Shown one piece after another: positions 45,032 to 55,421 of a stretch of DNA of 64,000 nucleotides; the first letter of the stretch is position 1, and each line of letters begins with the position of its first letter. The stretch covers positions 248,001-312,000 of the forward strand of contig CAVSEY010000005.1 of the NCBI GenBank assembly GCA_963727035.1, read 5' to 3'. The position numbers and the translations under genes were made by a program. This stretch comes from Rhodoblastus sp963727035. Its GTDB lineage: Bacteria > Pseudomonadota > Alphaproteobacteria > Rhizobiales > Beijerinckiaceae. The notes under the pieces were generated by a model. The model saw nothing but the letters and a program-made list of their open reading frames with translations, did not search any database and was not told where the DNA came from.

Positions 45032-45803
45032 TCATTCTCCGCGCCATTGCGGCGGACGCTTGGCGAGGAAGGCCTCCATGCCCTCCTGAAAATCGGCGCT
45101 GCGATAGCACATGACGACCAGATCATCGCCCGTCTCCATCGGCGGGCGCAGGCGCAGCAGCGCCTCCTTGGTCGCGCGCAGGGTCAAGGGCGCATGGCCA
45201 GCCACTGTCCGCGCCAGCTCCTCGGCGCGGGCCGCCAAAGCCTCCAGCGCGACGATCTCTCCGACCAGACCGAAAACCTTGGCCTCCTCGGCGTCGATCA
45301 GGCGCGCGGTGAAGAGCAGGTCCTTGACCCGCGCCGGCCCGATGATGGCGGCGAGGCGTCCGTAATTGGGCACCGAAAGGCAGTTGCCCAGAGTGCGCGC
45401 GATGGGGAAGCCGAAACGGGCGTTGCTTGCGGCGAGCCGCAGGTCGCAACAGGCGGCGATCGCCGCGCCGCCGCCGGTGCAGGCCCCGGCGATCGCGGCA
45501 ATGGTGGGAACGCGGCATTTTTCGAGCGTCGAGAGCACGCGCTCGATCTTGATTTCGTAATCGACCGCGTCCTGCGCCGATCGCAGCGCGCGGAACTCGG
45601 CGATGTCGGTGCCAGAAGCAAAAGCCTTGTCGCCGGCGCCAGTGATCAGCAGCGCCTTGATCGAACGATCGGCGTCCGCCTGTTCGCAGGCCTCGCGCAA
45701 ATGCTCGTACATTTCGAAGGTCAAGGCGTTGCGCGCCTGGGGCCGGTTGAAGACGAAATGCGCGAATTCCATCGCGATTCTCAAAAAAAGTGACGTCGCT
45801 CAT
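45032..45803 (-). CDS. enoyl-CoA hydratase/isomerase family protein, one frameshift
   Basis: A crotonase-fold enzyme acting on acyl-CoA thioesters. MSDVTFFENRDGIRAF starts at 45803; an extra T on the coding strand (near 45755-45757) then shifts frame. After correction it continues VFNRPQARNALTFEMYEHLR, with oxyanion-hole parts AGDKAFASGTDIAEF and AIAGACTGGGAAIAACCDLR and FGFPIARTLGNCLSVPNYGR. The position of one usual hydratase Glu is not obvious (TLGNCLSVPN), so the exact reaction is open. Total length is about 256 residues. It stands between the glycan region and the exonuclease gene. Confidence 0.85.
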
Positions 45804-45872
45804 TTCCGGCTCCCGAGATCCAACACGACCTTCCTGAACAGCCATTCGCCCGCCCGTGGGCGACGGGCGCGC

Positions 45873-46543
45873 TCACCCGCCATAGCCTTCGTTCTGCGGT
45901 CGCGCCCGCGCGCGAGGGATGCGGATGTCGCGCGCCCGATAATCTTTCAGGTTCACGTAAATCATCGCGGTCATCAGCGCGTCGGAAAAGGCGTCGTGCT
46001 GGTTGAACAAAGGCAGTTTCAGGTCACGCAGAATATTGGCGAAAGTCAGGTCGATCTGCGTGCCGGGCGGGGCGTCGCCATATTTGCGTTCGTAATAGAT
46101 GCTCGACACTTCGATGCGCGGATTGGGCAATTGAATGCCGAGCATTTCCGACACGTGATTGTTGAGCATGGCGATGTCGAAATCGATGTAATAGCCGACC
46201 AGCGGCCGGCCGCCGATGAAATGGAGAAGATCGGGCAGGATTTCGCTCATCGGCCGCGCGTTGGCGACATCGACCTCGCGCAGGCCATGGACCTTGATCG
46301 CTTCCGCCGCGATGGCGACGCGCGGCCGGATCACCGACTGAAAGGCTCGCTCGACAGGATCCGGTCGCCGCAAATCTTGATCGCGGCCACTGAAATGATT
46401 TCGTCGCGACGCGGATCGAGCCCGGTGGTTTCGCAATCGACCGAGACGACCTCGTCCTGCGGCCCGGGCTCGAACAGGAAGGCGTAGCTCTTGTTGGCGA
46501 GGGTCGCCTTGTCCATCAGGCGCGAGAGCCAGCGCAGGGCCAT
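45873..46543 (-). CDS. DnaQ-like 3'-5' exonuclease, one frameshift
   Basis: A DEDDh exonuclease related to the Pol III epsilon chain. MALRWLSRLMDKATLANKSY is followed by VVSVDCETTGLDPRRDE (ExoI) and, after a frame change near 46343-46347 (a missing G), AFQSVIRPRVAIAAEAIKVH. ExoII reads GYYIDFDIAMLNNHV and ExoIII NQHDAFSDALMTAMIY. Corrected length is about 223 residues. It lies 11 bases behind the DUF294/CBS gene, a pairing often seen near acetate-uptake genes. Confidence 0.83.
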
Positions 46544-46554
46544 GGCGGCGCCTT

Positions 46555-48350
46555 TTAGAACATGTTGAGGTTGAAGCGGCGGCGCACAAGTTCGCGCAAC
46601 TGCTTCACCACCTGGAAGGAATCCCGCAGCAATTCGCGGTCCATGCTGGTGAGCGTCGCGGGCTTGAGCAGGCTCGCGCTCTTGGCGGCGTCGATCTGGG
46701 CGTCGAGGCGGATGGTCATGAGATAGTCGAGCGCGCGGGCGAGATCGCGGGCGAAATCTGCTTTCAGCAGGCCAAGCTCCGCCAGTTTCGCCAGCCGGTC
46801 GAATGTGTTGGTTTCCTCCAGCCCCTGCTCGATGGCGAGCGAGCGCACGCCATGGACGATCGGGAAAATGCCGCCCTTTTTCAGATCGAGGGCGTCGCCC
46901 TCGCCTTCCGAGGTTTTCAGGGTGTTGAACAGGCCGATCGGCGGCTCGAAGGCCTCGATGGACTTGGCGAAACGGCCAAGAAACACTCTTTCGCCGGCGA
47001 CCTTTTCGGTCAGCGCCTTCTTGGCGCGCGCCAGCAGCGAGGAATCGCCGGCGACCGCCGTGGCGTCATAAAAAATCGCGACATTCATGGCGGATTCGTC
47101 GTCCGGCGCCGTCGTCCACTGGCTGAAGTCGCCGACATATTCGTCGAGCCGGCGCGACCACAGCGGATTGTTGACCATCACATGGCCGGGACAGGGCGGG
47201 AAGCCGAATTCCGCCAGCGCGCCGGAAAATTCGTTGCGGAAGCGGTTCAGCGCCTGTTCGTCCACGGGCCCGGCGAGGATCAGGCCATTGTCCTGATCGG
47301 TGCGGATCGTCTGTTCGCCGCGTCCCTCGCTCCCCATCACGATCAGGCAGCATTGGTCGTGAAGGGCGTCCGGGCACAGCAGTTCGAACAATTTGGCGAA
47401 CAGACGCCGGTTGAGGTCGGAGATGATTTCCGCAACAATCGCGAATTTTACCCCCTGCCGGCGCAACAGGCGGACCTGTTCGGCGATCTGCCGGGATGCG
47501 ATCCCCAGCTCCTCCAGTGTCGCGGCGCGGTCGATGCGGCCGACGACGAGCTGCGAATTGCCGGCAAAAAAACTGAGCAGATTGATGTCTTCGAGAATGC
47601 CAACGAAATGCTCGCCCTCTTTCACCACGATGCGGCGCTTGTTGTGCTTGGTCATCAGCAGCAGCGCCTGCGAGACGAATTCGTCGGGCGAGAGGGTGAC
47701 GAGCTCATATTGGGCGATGGCGCCGACCGGATCCTCGATGGTCATGCCCTTGAGCACCAGCGCTTTCGCCAAATTCATCCCGGTGACGATGCCGGTGCGC
47801 TCGCCGTCGCGCACCAGAAGCGCGTTGCAGTCGATGTCGCGCATGATCCGGCCGGCCGAGACGATCGGCTGAACCGCGTCGATGACCGCCGCGGGCATCA
47901 GGTAAAGGTCTTTCACCCGGGCCCGCATCATCAATTCGATCTGGCTCAATTCGTCGCGCTCCGCCAGGGCTTCGAGCTTGCGCGAGATGTCGGTGTAGAA
48001 AAAGGCGCCGAAGCGCGGATTGGAATTGATCAGGCGCAGAACATCGGGCCGCGGCGCCAACGCGCAAAGCGTTTCTTCCGGGCGACGAAACTGCTGACGC
48101 CGGCGCCCTGCACCAGAGCGCGGCTGTCGAAAAAATCCTTCGGCCCGAGCAGGCCGACCAGTTCGCCCTGCTCGCGCTCCTCCACTGCGCCCTTGATGAT
48201 GACATAGAGGCCTTCGGGCGCGGCGCCCTCGGCGATAACGGTCTCGTTCGGCCGGAAATAGGCGATGTCGAGCGCGCCGCGAAGCGTCTCCGCCTCTTCG
48301 GAAGTGAGACGGTCGAAGGGCGCCGTCGCGGTGTCGAGAAGGACAGACAT
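46555..48350 (-). CDS. cNMP-binding/CBS/DUF294 nucleotidyltransferase-like protein, one frameshift
   Basis: A cytosolic regulator-like protein of about 599 residues. Residues 1-110 form a cyclic-nucleotide-binding fold (FDRLTSEEAETLRGALDIAY, EGLYVIIKGAVEEREQGEL). CBS domains follow (SAGRIMRDIDCNALLVRDGE, NKRRIVVKEGEHFVGILED), then a DUF294 nucleotidyltransferase-like domain (LIVMGSEGRGEQTIRTDQDN) and its C-terminal helical domain. A missing base near 48078-48082 separates the first 95 residues from the rest. The longer reading upstream of 48350 belongs to actP. The order actP, DUF294, exonuclease recurs in proteobacteria. Confidence 0.85.
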
Positions 48351-48437
48351 GGCGAGCCGCCACCCGCGAGGCGGCGAAAAGAAGAAGAAGGGCCGATTTC
48401 GGCAAAAGGGCGCGGCCCGAAGGCCGCGCCCGATTTT

Positions 48438-50142
48438 TTAGTGCGCCGAGGCGCCCGTCGCGCCGATGCCGGTCTGCGGCGCGCACGAACTGCGGGTCGA
48501 AGCCTGCCTGGTCCAGCTTGCCGCGCGCGCTGCCGTCGAGCTTCGAGAACAGCCAGATGCCGACGAAGGCGATGGGCATCGAGAACAGGGCCGGATTGCC
48601 GTACGGGAACAGCGCCGAGCCCTTGGGATGGCCAAGCACCGCGACCCACACCGCCGGCGAAAGCACGACGCCGAGCGACCGCCGAGATCAGGCCGAGGAA
48701 GCCGCCGATCACCGCGCCGCGGGTGGTCATGCCGCGCCACATCATCGACATCAGCAGGACCGGGAAGTTGCACGACGCCGCGATCGCGAAGGCGAGGCCG
48801 ACCATGAAGGCGACATTCGCTTCTCGAAGACGATGCCGAGCACGACGGCGACGATGCCGAGGCACGACGGTGGCGATCTTGCGAGACCCGGATCTCGTCC
48901 TGCTCGTTGGCCTTGCCGCCCTTGAACACGCGTGGCGTAGAGGTCATGGCTGAACGCCGAGGCCCCGGCCAGCGTCAGGCCGGACACGACCGCGAGGATG
49001 GTGGCGAAGGCGACTGCCGAGATGAAGCCGAGGAACAGGTTGCCGCCGACCGCGCCGGCCAGATGGATCGCCGCCATGTTGCCGCCGCCGAGATCGCCTC
49101 GATGCGCGCCCTTGGCGCGCATCGCGGGCATAGAATGCCGGATTGGTCGAGACCAGCACGATCGCGCCAAAGCCGATGATGAAGGTCAGGATGTAGAAAT
49201 AGCCGATGAAGCCGGTGGCGTAGAACACCGACTTGCGCGCCGCCTTGGCGTCGGCCACGGTGAAGAAGCGCATCAGGATGTGCGGCAGGCCGGCGGTGCC
49301 GAACATCAGCGCCAGACCGAGCGAGATCGGCGCCGACGGGATCGCTGACAGAGCTGCCCGGCGCCATGATCGCCAGATGTTCGGATGGGCTTCGACCGCC
49401 TTGGCGAACAGGTTTTCGAGGCTGAAGCCGAACCGCGTCATGCACCATGAACGCCATGAAGGTCGCGCCGCCGAGCAGCAGGCAGGCCTTGATGATCTGC
49501 ACCCAGGTCGTCGCCACCATGCCGCCGAAGGTCACATAGATGATCATCAGCGCGCCGACGATGACCACCGCGATCCAGTAGTCGAGGCCGAACAGCAGCT
49601 TGATCAGCTTGCCCGGCGCCGACCATCTGGGCGATCAGGTAGAAGGCCACGACGACGAGCGTGCCGCAGGCCGCGAGGATGCGGATCGGCGTCTGCTGGA
49701 AGCGGAAGGAGGCCACGTCGGCGAAGGTGAACTTGCCGAGATTGCGCAAGGGCTCCGCGATCAGGAACATGACGATCGGCCAGCCGACCAGGAAGCCGAC
49801 CGAATAGATCAGGCCGTCATAGCCCGTGGTGTAGACCAGGCCGGAAATGCCGAGGAAGGAGGCGGCCGACATGTAGTCGCCGGCGATGGCGAGGCCGTTC
49901 TGCAGGCCGGTGATGCCGCCGCCGGCGGCATAGAATTGCGCCGCCGACGGGTGCGCTTGGCCGCCCAGTAGGTGATGCCGAGCGTCAGCAGGACGAAGCC
50001 GACGAACATGGCGATCGCCGCCACATTGACCTCCTGCTTCTGCACCGCGCCAGTCACACCTTCGGCAAAAGCGGCGCTGCTGGGGACGGAAAAGGCGAGG
50101 CCCGACAGGGCCGCCGGAGATGAGAGACTTCAGACGCGACAT
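48438..50142 (-). pseudogene. actP: cation/acetate symporter ActP, broken by about ten frameshifts
   Basis: A sodium:solute symporter for acetate. Recognisable segments lie in the right order in three frames: AIAMFVGFVLLTLGITYWAA, GGGITGLQNGLAIAGDYMSA, ASFLGISGLVYTTGYDGLIY, VGALMIIYVTFGGMVATTWV, ALMFGTAGLPHILMRFFTVA, GNLFLGFISAVAFATILAVV and NVAFMVGLAFAIAASCNFPV. Breaks occur near 50110, 49950, 49615, 49440, 49355, 49110, 48935, 48880, 48820, 48680 and 48470. The residues between breaks are well conserved and no plain nonsense mutation is seen. Its ATG at 50142 overlaps the DUF485 stop. It is either local sequence error or very recent decay. Confidence 0.85.
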
Positions 50143-50444
50143 CACTTGCTCTCCTCGACGATCTGCTTGGTCAGGACGTCGAAGGTCGCATTGGCGCGAA
50201 CGACATAAAAACCGACGATAAGGAAGGTGGCGACGATCACCGCGAGCCCGACCGGAATGCCGAGGGTCATCACGCCTTCGCCTATTTTCTTGCCGAGGAA
50301 TTTCGGGTCGAAGGCGACCAGCAGGATGAAGCCGAAATAGATGATGAGCGTCAGCACGGTCAGCGACAAGTTGAGTGACCGCCGTTTCGCGACGAGCTCC
50401 TTGAATTTGGGACTTTGCTCTATCTGTTGGGCTGTTAAGGGCAT
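50142..50444 (-). CDS. DUF485 membrane protein (YjcH-like, ActP partner)
   Basis: A 100-residue protein with two membrane helices (LSLTVLTLIIYFGFILLVAF and a second in GIPVGLAVIVATFLIVGFYV), the YjcH/DUF485 layout. It is nearly always encoded just before actP, and here its stop overlaps the actP start (TGATG). It presumably assists acetate uptake. GGAGGAG precedes the ATG at 50444. Confidence 0.92.
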   Translation of the reverse strand: MPLTAQQIEQSPKFKELVAKRRSLNLSLTVLTLIIYFGFILLVAFDPKFLGKKIGEGVMTLGIPVGLAVIVATFLIVGFYVVRANATFDVLTKQIVEESK

Positions 50445-50687
50445 CTGGACTCCTCCCGGTTAGGCTGCGTTTTCCGGCTCTCTGTTATCGCCTGACCGGC
50501 GTCCCCGACGCGACGCGAGGAAAAGTGGCCGAAAAACACACTCTGCGCCTTGTCTAGCTCAGCGGCGAGGCCAAGCAGAGTTAGCACTTTGTCGAACATA
50601 TGCCGTAATTTAGCCAAAGAAACGCTGCGCTGCACAAAAATGCGGCACGTCGAAATCGGCGGATTCTGAGTTTGCAGAGGGCCAGGC

Positions 50688-52526
50688 TCAGGGCACGACG
50701 CGCACCGCGCCCCTGGAGGCGCTGGTGGTCATCGCCGCATAGGCGCGAAGCGCCGTGGTCAGCGGGCGTTCGCGGCCGACCGGCTTCCAGGCGGCCCCGC
50801 CTTTCGCCTCCATCGCGGCGCGGCGCCGCGCCAGTTCATCCTCGGCGACGTCGAGCCGCAGCACGCGGTTGGGGATGTCGATCTCGATCCGGTCGCCGGT
50901 CTCGACGAGGCCGATCGCTCCGCCCTCCTCCGCCTCCGGCGAAACATGGCCGATGGAAAGGCCCGCCGTGCCGCCGGAGAAACGCCCGTCGGTAATCAGC
51001 GCGCAGACCTTTCCGAGGCCCATGCTTTTCAGATAGGAGGTCGGATAAAGCATTTCCTGCATGCCCGGCCCGCCGCGCGGCCCCTCATAGCGAATCACCA
51101 CCACGTCGCCGGCCTTGACCTTGCCGGAGAGAATGCCCTGCACCGCGTCGTCCTGGCTTTCGAAAACCAGGGCGGGGCCTGAGAATTTCAGGATGCTCGC
51201 ATCGACGCCCGCGGTCTTCACGATGGCGCCGTCCTCGGCGAGATTGCCGAACAGCACCGCGAGGCCGCCATCCCTGGAAAAAGCGTGTTCGGCGTCGCGA
51301 ATCACGCCCGTCGCGCGGTCGTCGTCCAGCGTTTCATATCGGCGCGACTGGGAAAAAGCTTCCTGCGTCGGCACGCCGCCCGGCGAAGCGCGGAAGAAGT
51401 TTTTCAATTCGTCGGACCCGTTGCGCTTGATATCCCATTTCGCCAGCGCCGCTTCGAGGCTCGGCGCATGGACCGAATGGACGTCGCGGTTGAGCAGGCC
51501 GGCGCGGTCGAGTTCGCCCAGAATGCCGATAATGCCGCCGGCGCGATGGACATCCTCGACATGGACGTCCGGCACCGAGGGCGCGACCTTGCACAGCACC
51601 GGCACGCGGCGCGACAGGCGGTCGATGTCGGCCATCTGGAAATCGACCCCGGCCTCATAGGCCGCCGCCAGCAGATGCAGCACGGTATTGGTCGAGCCGC
51701 CCATGGCGATGTCGAGCGTCATGGCGTTCTCGAAAGCCTTGAAGGTGGCGATGTTGCGCGGCAGCGCGCTTTCGTCGTCCTGCTCGTAATAGCGCCGGCA
51801 GAGTTCGACCGCGAGGCGGCCCGCCTGCAGGAACAGCTCCTTGCGGTCGGCATGGGTGGCGACGATCGTGCCATTGCCGGGCAGCGACAGGCCCAAGGCC
51901 TCGGTCAGGCAGTTCATGGAATTGGCGGTGAACATGCCGGAGCAGGAGCCGCAGGTCGGACAGGCCGAACGCTCCATCGCCGCGACGTCCTCGTCGCTGT
52001 TTTTGGAATCCGCCGCCGCGACCATGGCGTCGATCAGGTCCACCGCCTTGGTCTTGCCGCCGATCACGACCTTGCCGGCCTCCATCGGGCCGCCGGAAAC
52101 GAAGACGGCGGGAATGTTGAGCCGAAGCGCCGCCATCAGCATGCCGGGGGTGATCTTGTCGCAATTGGAAATGCACACCAGGGCGTCGGCGCAATGGGCG
52201 TTGGCCATATATTCGACGCTGTCGGCGATGATCTCGCGCGAGGGCAGGCTGTAGAGCATGCCGGAATGGCCCATGGCGATGCCGTCGTCGATGGCGATGG
52301 TGTTGAATTCCTTGGCGACGCCGCCCGCCGCCTCGATCTCGCGGGCCACCATCTGGCCGAGATCCTTGAGATGGACATGGCCGGGCACGAACTGGGTGAA
52401 GGAATTGACCACGGCGATGATCGGCTTGCCGAAATCGCCGTCCTTCATGCCGGTGGCGCGCCACAGGCCGCGCGCGCCGGCCATGTTGCGGCCATGGGTG
52501 GAAGTGCGGGAGCGATAGGCTGGCAT
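50688..52526 (-). CDS. ilvD: dihydroxy-acid dehydratase
   Basis: A 612-residue Fe-S dehydratase of branched-chain amino acid synthesis, acting on dihydroxy-isovalerate and its isoleucine-pathway analogue. MPAYRSRTSTHGRNMAGARG opens the protein. Cluster ligands lie in CISNCDKITPGMLMA and CPTCGSCSGMFTANSMNCL. The C-terminal GRFSGGTAGLSIGHVSPEAE is typical. Length is normal. It is monocistronic as far as seen, with about 240 bases to the DUF485 gene downstream. Confidence 0.97.
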   Translation of the reverse strand: MPAYRSRTSTHGRNMAGARGLWRATGMKDGDFGKPIIAVVNSFTQFVPGHVHLKDLGQMVAREIEAAGGVAKEFNTIAIDDGIAMGHSGMLYSLPSREIIADSVEYMANAHCADALVCISNCDKITPGMLMAALRLNIPAVFVSGGPMEAGKVVIGGKTKAVDLIDAMVAAADSKNSDEDVAAMERSACPTCGSCSGMFTANSMNCLTEALGLSLPGNGTIVATHADRKELFLQAGRLAVELCRRYYEQDDESALPRNIATFKAFENAMTLDIAMGGSTNTVLHLLAAAYEAGVDFQMADIDRLSRRVPVLCKVAPSVPDVHVEDVHRAGGIIGILGELDRAGLLNRDVHSVHAPSLEAALAKWDIKRNGSDELKNFFRASPGGVPTQEAFSQSRRYETLDDDRATGVIRDAEHAFSRDGGLAVLFGNLAEDGAIVKTAGVDASILKFSGPALVFESQDDAVQGILSGKVKAGDVVVIRYEGPRGGPGMQEMLYPTSYLKSMGLGKVCALITDGRFSGGTAGLSIGHVSPEAEEGGAIGLVETGDRIEIDIPNRVLRLDVAEDELARRRAAMEAKGGAAWKPVGRERPLTTALRAYAAMTTSASRGAVRVVP

Positions 52527-52650
52527 TTTTTCCGTCCGGGATCGAAGTTTGGCGTCACTCCTACATCTTTGCGTCCGGGGCGTCCATGCGCCATGGCGAC
52601 GAAGGGCCGGCGCCGGAGCGAAGGCCTGCTTCCGACGCCCGTCGCGCCAA

Positions 52651-52682
52651 AAAAATGGCCCCCCGCGTCATCGCGGGGGGCC
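52651..52682 (-). terminator. rho-independent terminator, minus strand
   Basis: A perfect 11-bp stem (52657-52667 with 52672-52682) and a 4-base loop, followed on the minus strand by ATTTTTTT. No annotated long gene ends here. It serves the small gene at 52792-52881, 110 bases upstream. Confidence 0.88.
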
Positions 52683-52743
52683 GGTCTCCAAATTGGCGTT
52701 CACGCGCCCAACTCTCTCAGGCGCGAAATCCCCTCTCGATAAA

Positions 52744-52774
52744 CTGTGTCAGATTTTGTTCTGGCTTGACACAG
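52744..52774. repeat. 8-bp perfect inverted repeat between small gene and terminator
   Basis: Arms CTGTGTCA (52744-52751) and TGACACAG (52767-52774) with a 15-base spacer. It lies in the 3' untranslated part of the predicted small transcript and may form a second hairpin or be a protein-binding site. Confidence 0.6.
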
Positions 52775-52791
52775 GGCGGGCGATTTTCGCC

Positions 52792-52881
52792 TCACCCGTT
52801 CTCGCAACCGTTCTGCAAGCAGCGGTTGACGAGCCACGCCGCGCCGAGAGTCAGCACCGCGGCGAAAATTCCAGCATCCAT
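52792..52881 (-). CDS. 29-residue hydrophobic peptide (predicted small membrane protein)
   Basis: A peptide that starts MDAGIFAAVLTLGAAWLVNR and ends CLQNGCENG: one membrane helix of about 17 residues, then a short tail with two Cys. AGAGGA lies 7 bases before the ATG. A good sigma-70-type promoter (53020-53048) lies upstream and a strong terminator (52651-52682) downstream, so a complete small transcription unit is visible. I know of no family. Support is structural and not by homology. Confidence 0.55.
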   Translation of the reverse strand: MDAGIFAAVLTLGAAWLVNRCLQNGCENG

Positions 52882-53019
52882 TCCAAATCCTCTTGTCTTG
52901 TCGGGCGCGAACGCCCGAACCGACCGGTGCTCCTGCACCATCCACATCGCGCCCGCCTGACATAGGCGGCGACCGCGGCGAAAGCTGAACGCATTCGAGG
53001 GAGCAATTCAGCTAAATGC

Positions 53020-53048
53020 TATATAAGAATACAATCACCAAATTGCAA
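53020..53048 (-). promoter_or_regulatory. sigma-70-type promoter for the small membrane peptide gene
   Basis: Read on the minus strand: TTGCAA (53048-53043), exactly 17 bases, then TATATA (53025-53020), within an AT-rich patch of an otherwise GC-rich region. The predicted leader is about 130 bases. Confidence 0.6.
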
Positions 53049-53337
53049 GTCGCGACGCGTCGCTCCGGCGCCCACGCGGTTCGGGCCCATCGCAAGACCG
53101 CATCTGGACCCGATCCCGAAGGGCCAAGGCCGGACCATGTCGCGCATGATCGGGAAAGCGGAATCGGGCGCTTCAAACATACATGATATATAGAAGTTAA
53201 GCGACTGGAAGATCGAGCCTGCCGTCGCGTTCCGTTCAGCGCTCGATCATTCGCGAGGGCGCGGGCTTGACTTGGCGCCGTGGCGTGGGCGCTTTAAGAC
53301 AGCGCGGAAAATTCGCTTCCCAGGCTGGAAAGATTTC

Positions 53338-55408
53338 ATGACAACCATTGACATGGAGGCGCGCCCTCCCGTCAGTCCGACCAATTTCGCCGCTGCGCTG
53401 CGCGCCTCTGTCGCAGCCGCGACCGACTGGCTGCTGGCCCGCCAGAAGCCCGACGGCCATTGGGTCGGCCGCGCCGAATCCAACGGCTGCATGGAGGCGC
53501 AATGGCGGCTGTGCCTGTGGTTCCTCGGCCTTGACGACCATCCGCTTTGCGCCCGCCTCGCCCAGTCCCTCATCGACACCCAGCGCGACGACGGCGCCTG
53601 GGAAATCTATCATGGCGCCCCCAACGGCGACATCAACACCACGGTCGAGGCCTATGCCGCCCTGCGCTGCTCGGGCTACGCCGCCGACCATCCGGCGCTG
53701 GTCAAGGCGCAAGGCTGGATCGAATCCAAGGGCGGCTTGAGGAATGTCCGCGTCTTCACCCGCTACTGGCTGGCCCTGATCGGCGAATGGCCGTGGGAGA
53801 AGACGCCCAACCTGCCGCCGGAAGTGATCTGGCTGCCGTTGTGGTTCCCGTTCAACATCTATCATTTCGCGCAATGGGCGCGGGCGACCCTGATGCCGAT
53901 CGCCATTCTTTCGGCGCGCCGCCCCAGCCGCCCGCTGCCGCCGGAGCGCCGCCTCGACGCGCTTGTTCCCCCAGGGTCGCGCCGCCTTCGATTACGACCT
54001 GCCCGAGAAAAAGGACGCCGGCGGCTGGGACATTTTCTTCCGCAAGACCGACAAGGTCCTGCACGCTCTCCAGGAATTCGGCCATCGCTTTCGTCTGAAC
54101 CTGTGGCGCGACGCCGCCGTGCGGCACACGCTGGAATGGATCATCCGCCACCAGGATTCCGATGGCGGCTGGGGCGGCATCCAGCCGCCCTGGATCTACA
54201 GCCTGATGGCGCTCCATGCGGAGGGCTATCAAAACGACCATCCGGTGATGGCCAAGGGCCTCGCCTGCCTCGACGATCCCGGCTGGCGGGTCGATGTCGG
54301 CGACGCCACCTTCATTCAGGCGACCAATTCCCCGGTCTGGGACACGATCCTGACCCTGCTCGCCTTCGACGACGCCGGCGCGCCGGCGGCGGACTCGGAA
54401 GCTGTCGAAAAGGCGCTCGACTGGGTGCTGAAGCGCCAGGTTCTGGTTCCCGGCGACTGGTCGGTGAAACTGCCCCATGTCAAGCCCGGCGGCTGGGCCT
54501 TCGAATACGCCAACAATTGCTATCCCGACGTCGACGACACCGCCGTCGCCTTGATCGCGCTGGCGCCGTTCCGCAAAGACCCGAAATGGCGGGCGCGGGG
54601 AATCGAGGAGGCGATCACGCGCGGCGTCGACTGGCTGGTGGCGATGCAGAGCGCGAGCGGCGGCTGGGGCGCCTTCGACAAGGACAACACCAACCAGTTG
54701 CTCACCAAGATCCCGTTCTGCGATTTCGGCGAGGCGCTGGACCCGCCCTCGGTGGACGTCACCGCCCATGTGATCGAAGCTTTCGCCAAGCTCGGAATTT
54801 CGCGCGACCATCCCGCCATGGCCCGGGCGCTGCGCTTCATCCGGGATCAGCAGGAGCCGGACGGCTCGTGGTTCGGCCGCTGGGGCGTCAATTACATCTA
54901 CGGGATCGGCGCGGTCCTGCCGGCGCTCGCGGCGCTCGGCGAGGACTTGGGCGCGCTCGGCGAGGACTTGGGCGCGCCCGCCATCGGCCGCGCCTGCGAC
55001 TGGCTCACCTCGCGCCAGCAGGAATCCGGCGGCTGGGGCGAAAGCTGCGCCTCCTATATGCAGGTCGAAATGGCCGGGCGCGGGACGGCGACCGCCTCGC
55101 AGACCGCCTGGGCGCTGATGGGCCTCGTCGCCGCCAACCGCCCGCAGGACCGCGATAGAATCGCGCGCGGCTGCCAGTTCCTGATCGAGCGCCAGAGCGA
55201 GGGAACCTGGCCGGAGCCGGAATATACCGGAACCGGCTTTCCCGGCTATGGCGTCGGCCAGACCATCAAGCTCAACGATCCGCTGCTGTCCGAGCGCCTG
55301 CGGCAGGGCCCGGAACTGTCGCGCGCCTTCATGCTGCGCTATGGCCTCTACAGCCATTATTTCCCGCTGATGGCGCTGGCGCGGGCGGCGAAGGCGGAGC
55401 AGGGCTGA
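53338..55408 (+). CDS. shc: squalene--hopene cyclase, one frameshift
   Basis: A roughly 690-residue membrane-associated cyclase that converts squalene to hopene for hopanoids. QW repeats are visible throughout (e.g. LLARQKPDGHWVG, HQDSDGGWGGI, QSASGGWGAFD, QEPDGSWFGRWGVNYIYG, QQESGGWGES). The catalytic Asp motif is in NNCYPDVDDTAVALIAL. An extra T near 53963-53966 breaks the frame between RRLDAL and FPQGRAAFDYDLPEKK; removing it restores a full-length protein. The ATG at 53338 follows GGAAAG. A 21-base duplication at 54933-54974 doubles LGEDLGA. Confidence 0.93.
54930..54975 (+). repeat. 21-bp direct duplication inside shc
   Basis: Two adjacent, essentially identical 21-base units encode LGEDLGA twice in a loop before ACDWLTSRQQESGGW. 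It is in frame, so it is a harmless-looking recent slippage event. Confidence 0.8.
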
Positions 55409-55421
55409 GCTTGCTCAGCCC
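55402..55421. terminator. shared hairpin between convergent shc and Nudix genes
   Basis: A 9-bp stem GGGCTGAGC/GCTCAGCCC with a 2-base centre, spanning both stop codons of two genes that end 6 bases apart. It lacks a strong T run, so its efficiency is uncertain. Confidence 0.5.

Noticed and set aside
48351..48666. In-frame N-terminal extension of the DUF294/CBS protein
   Set aside because: The extension is the C-terminal part of ActP read through a frameshift; the DUF294 gene starts at 48350.
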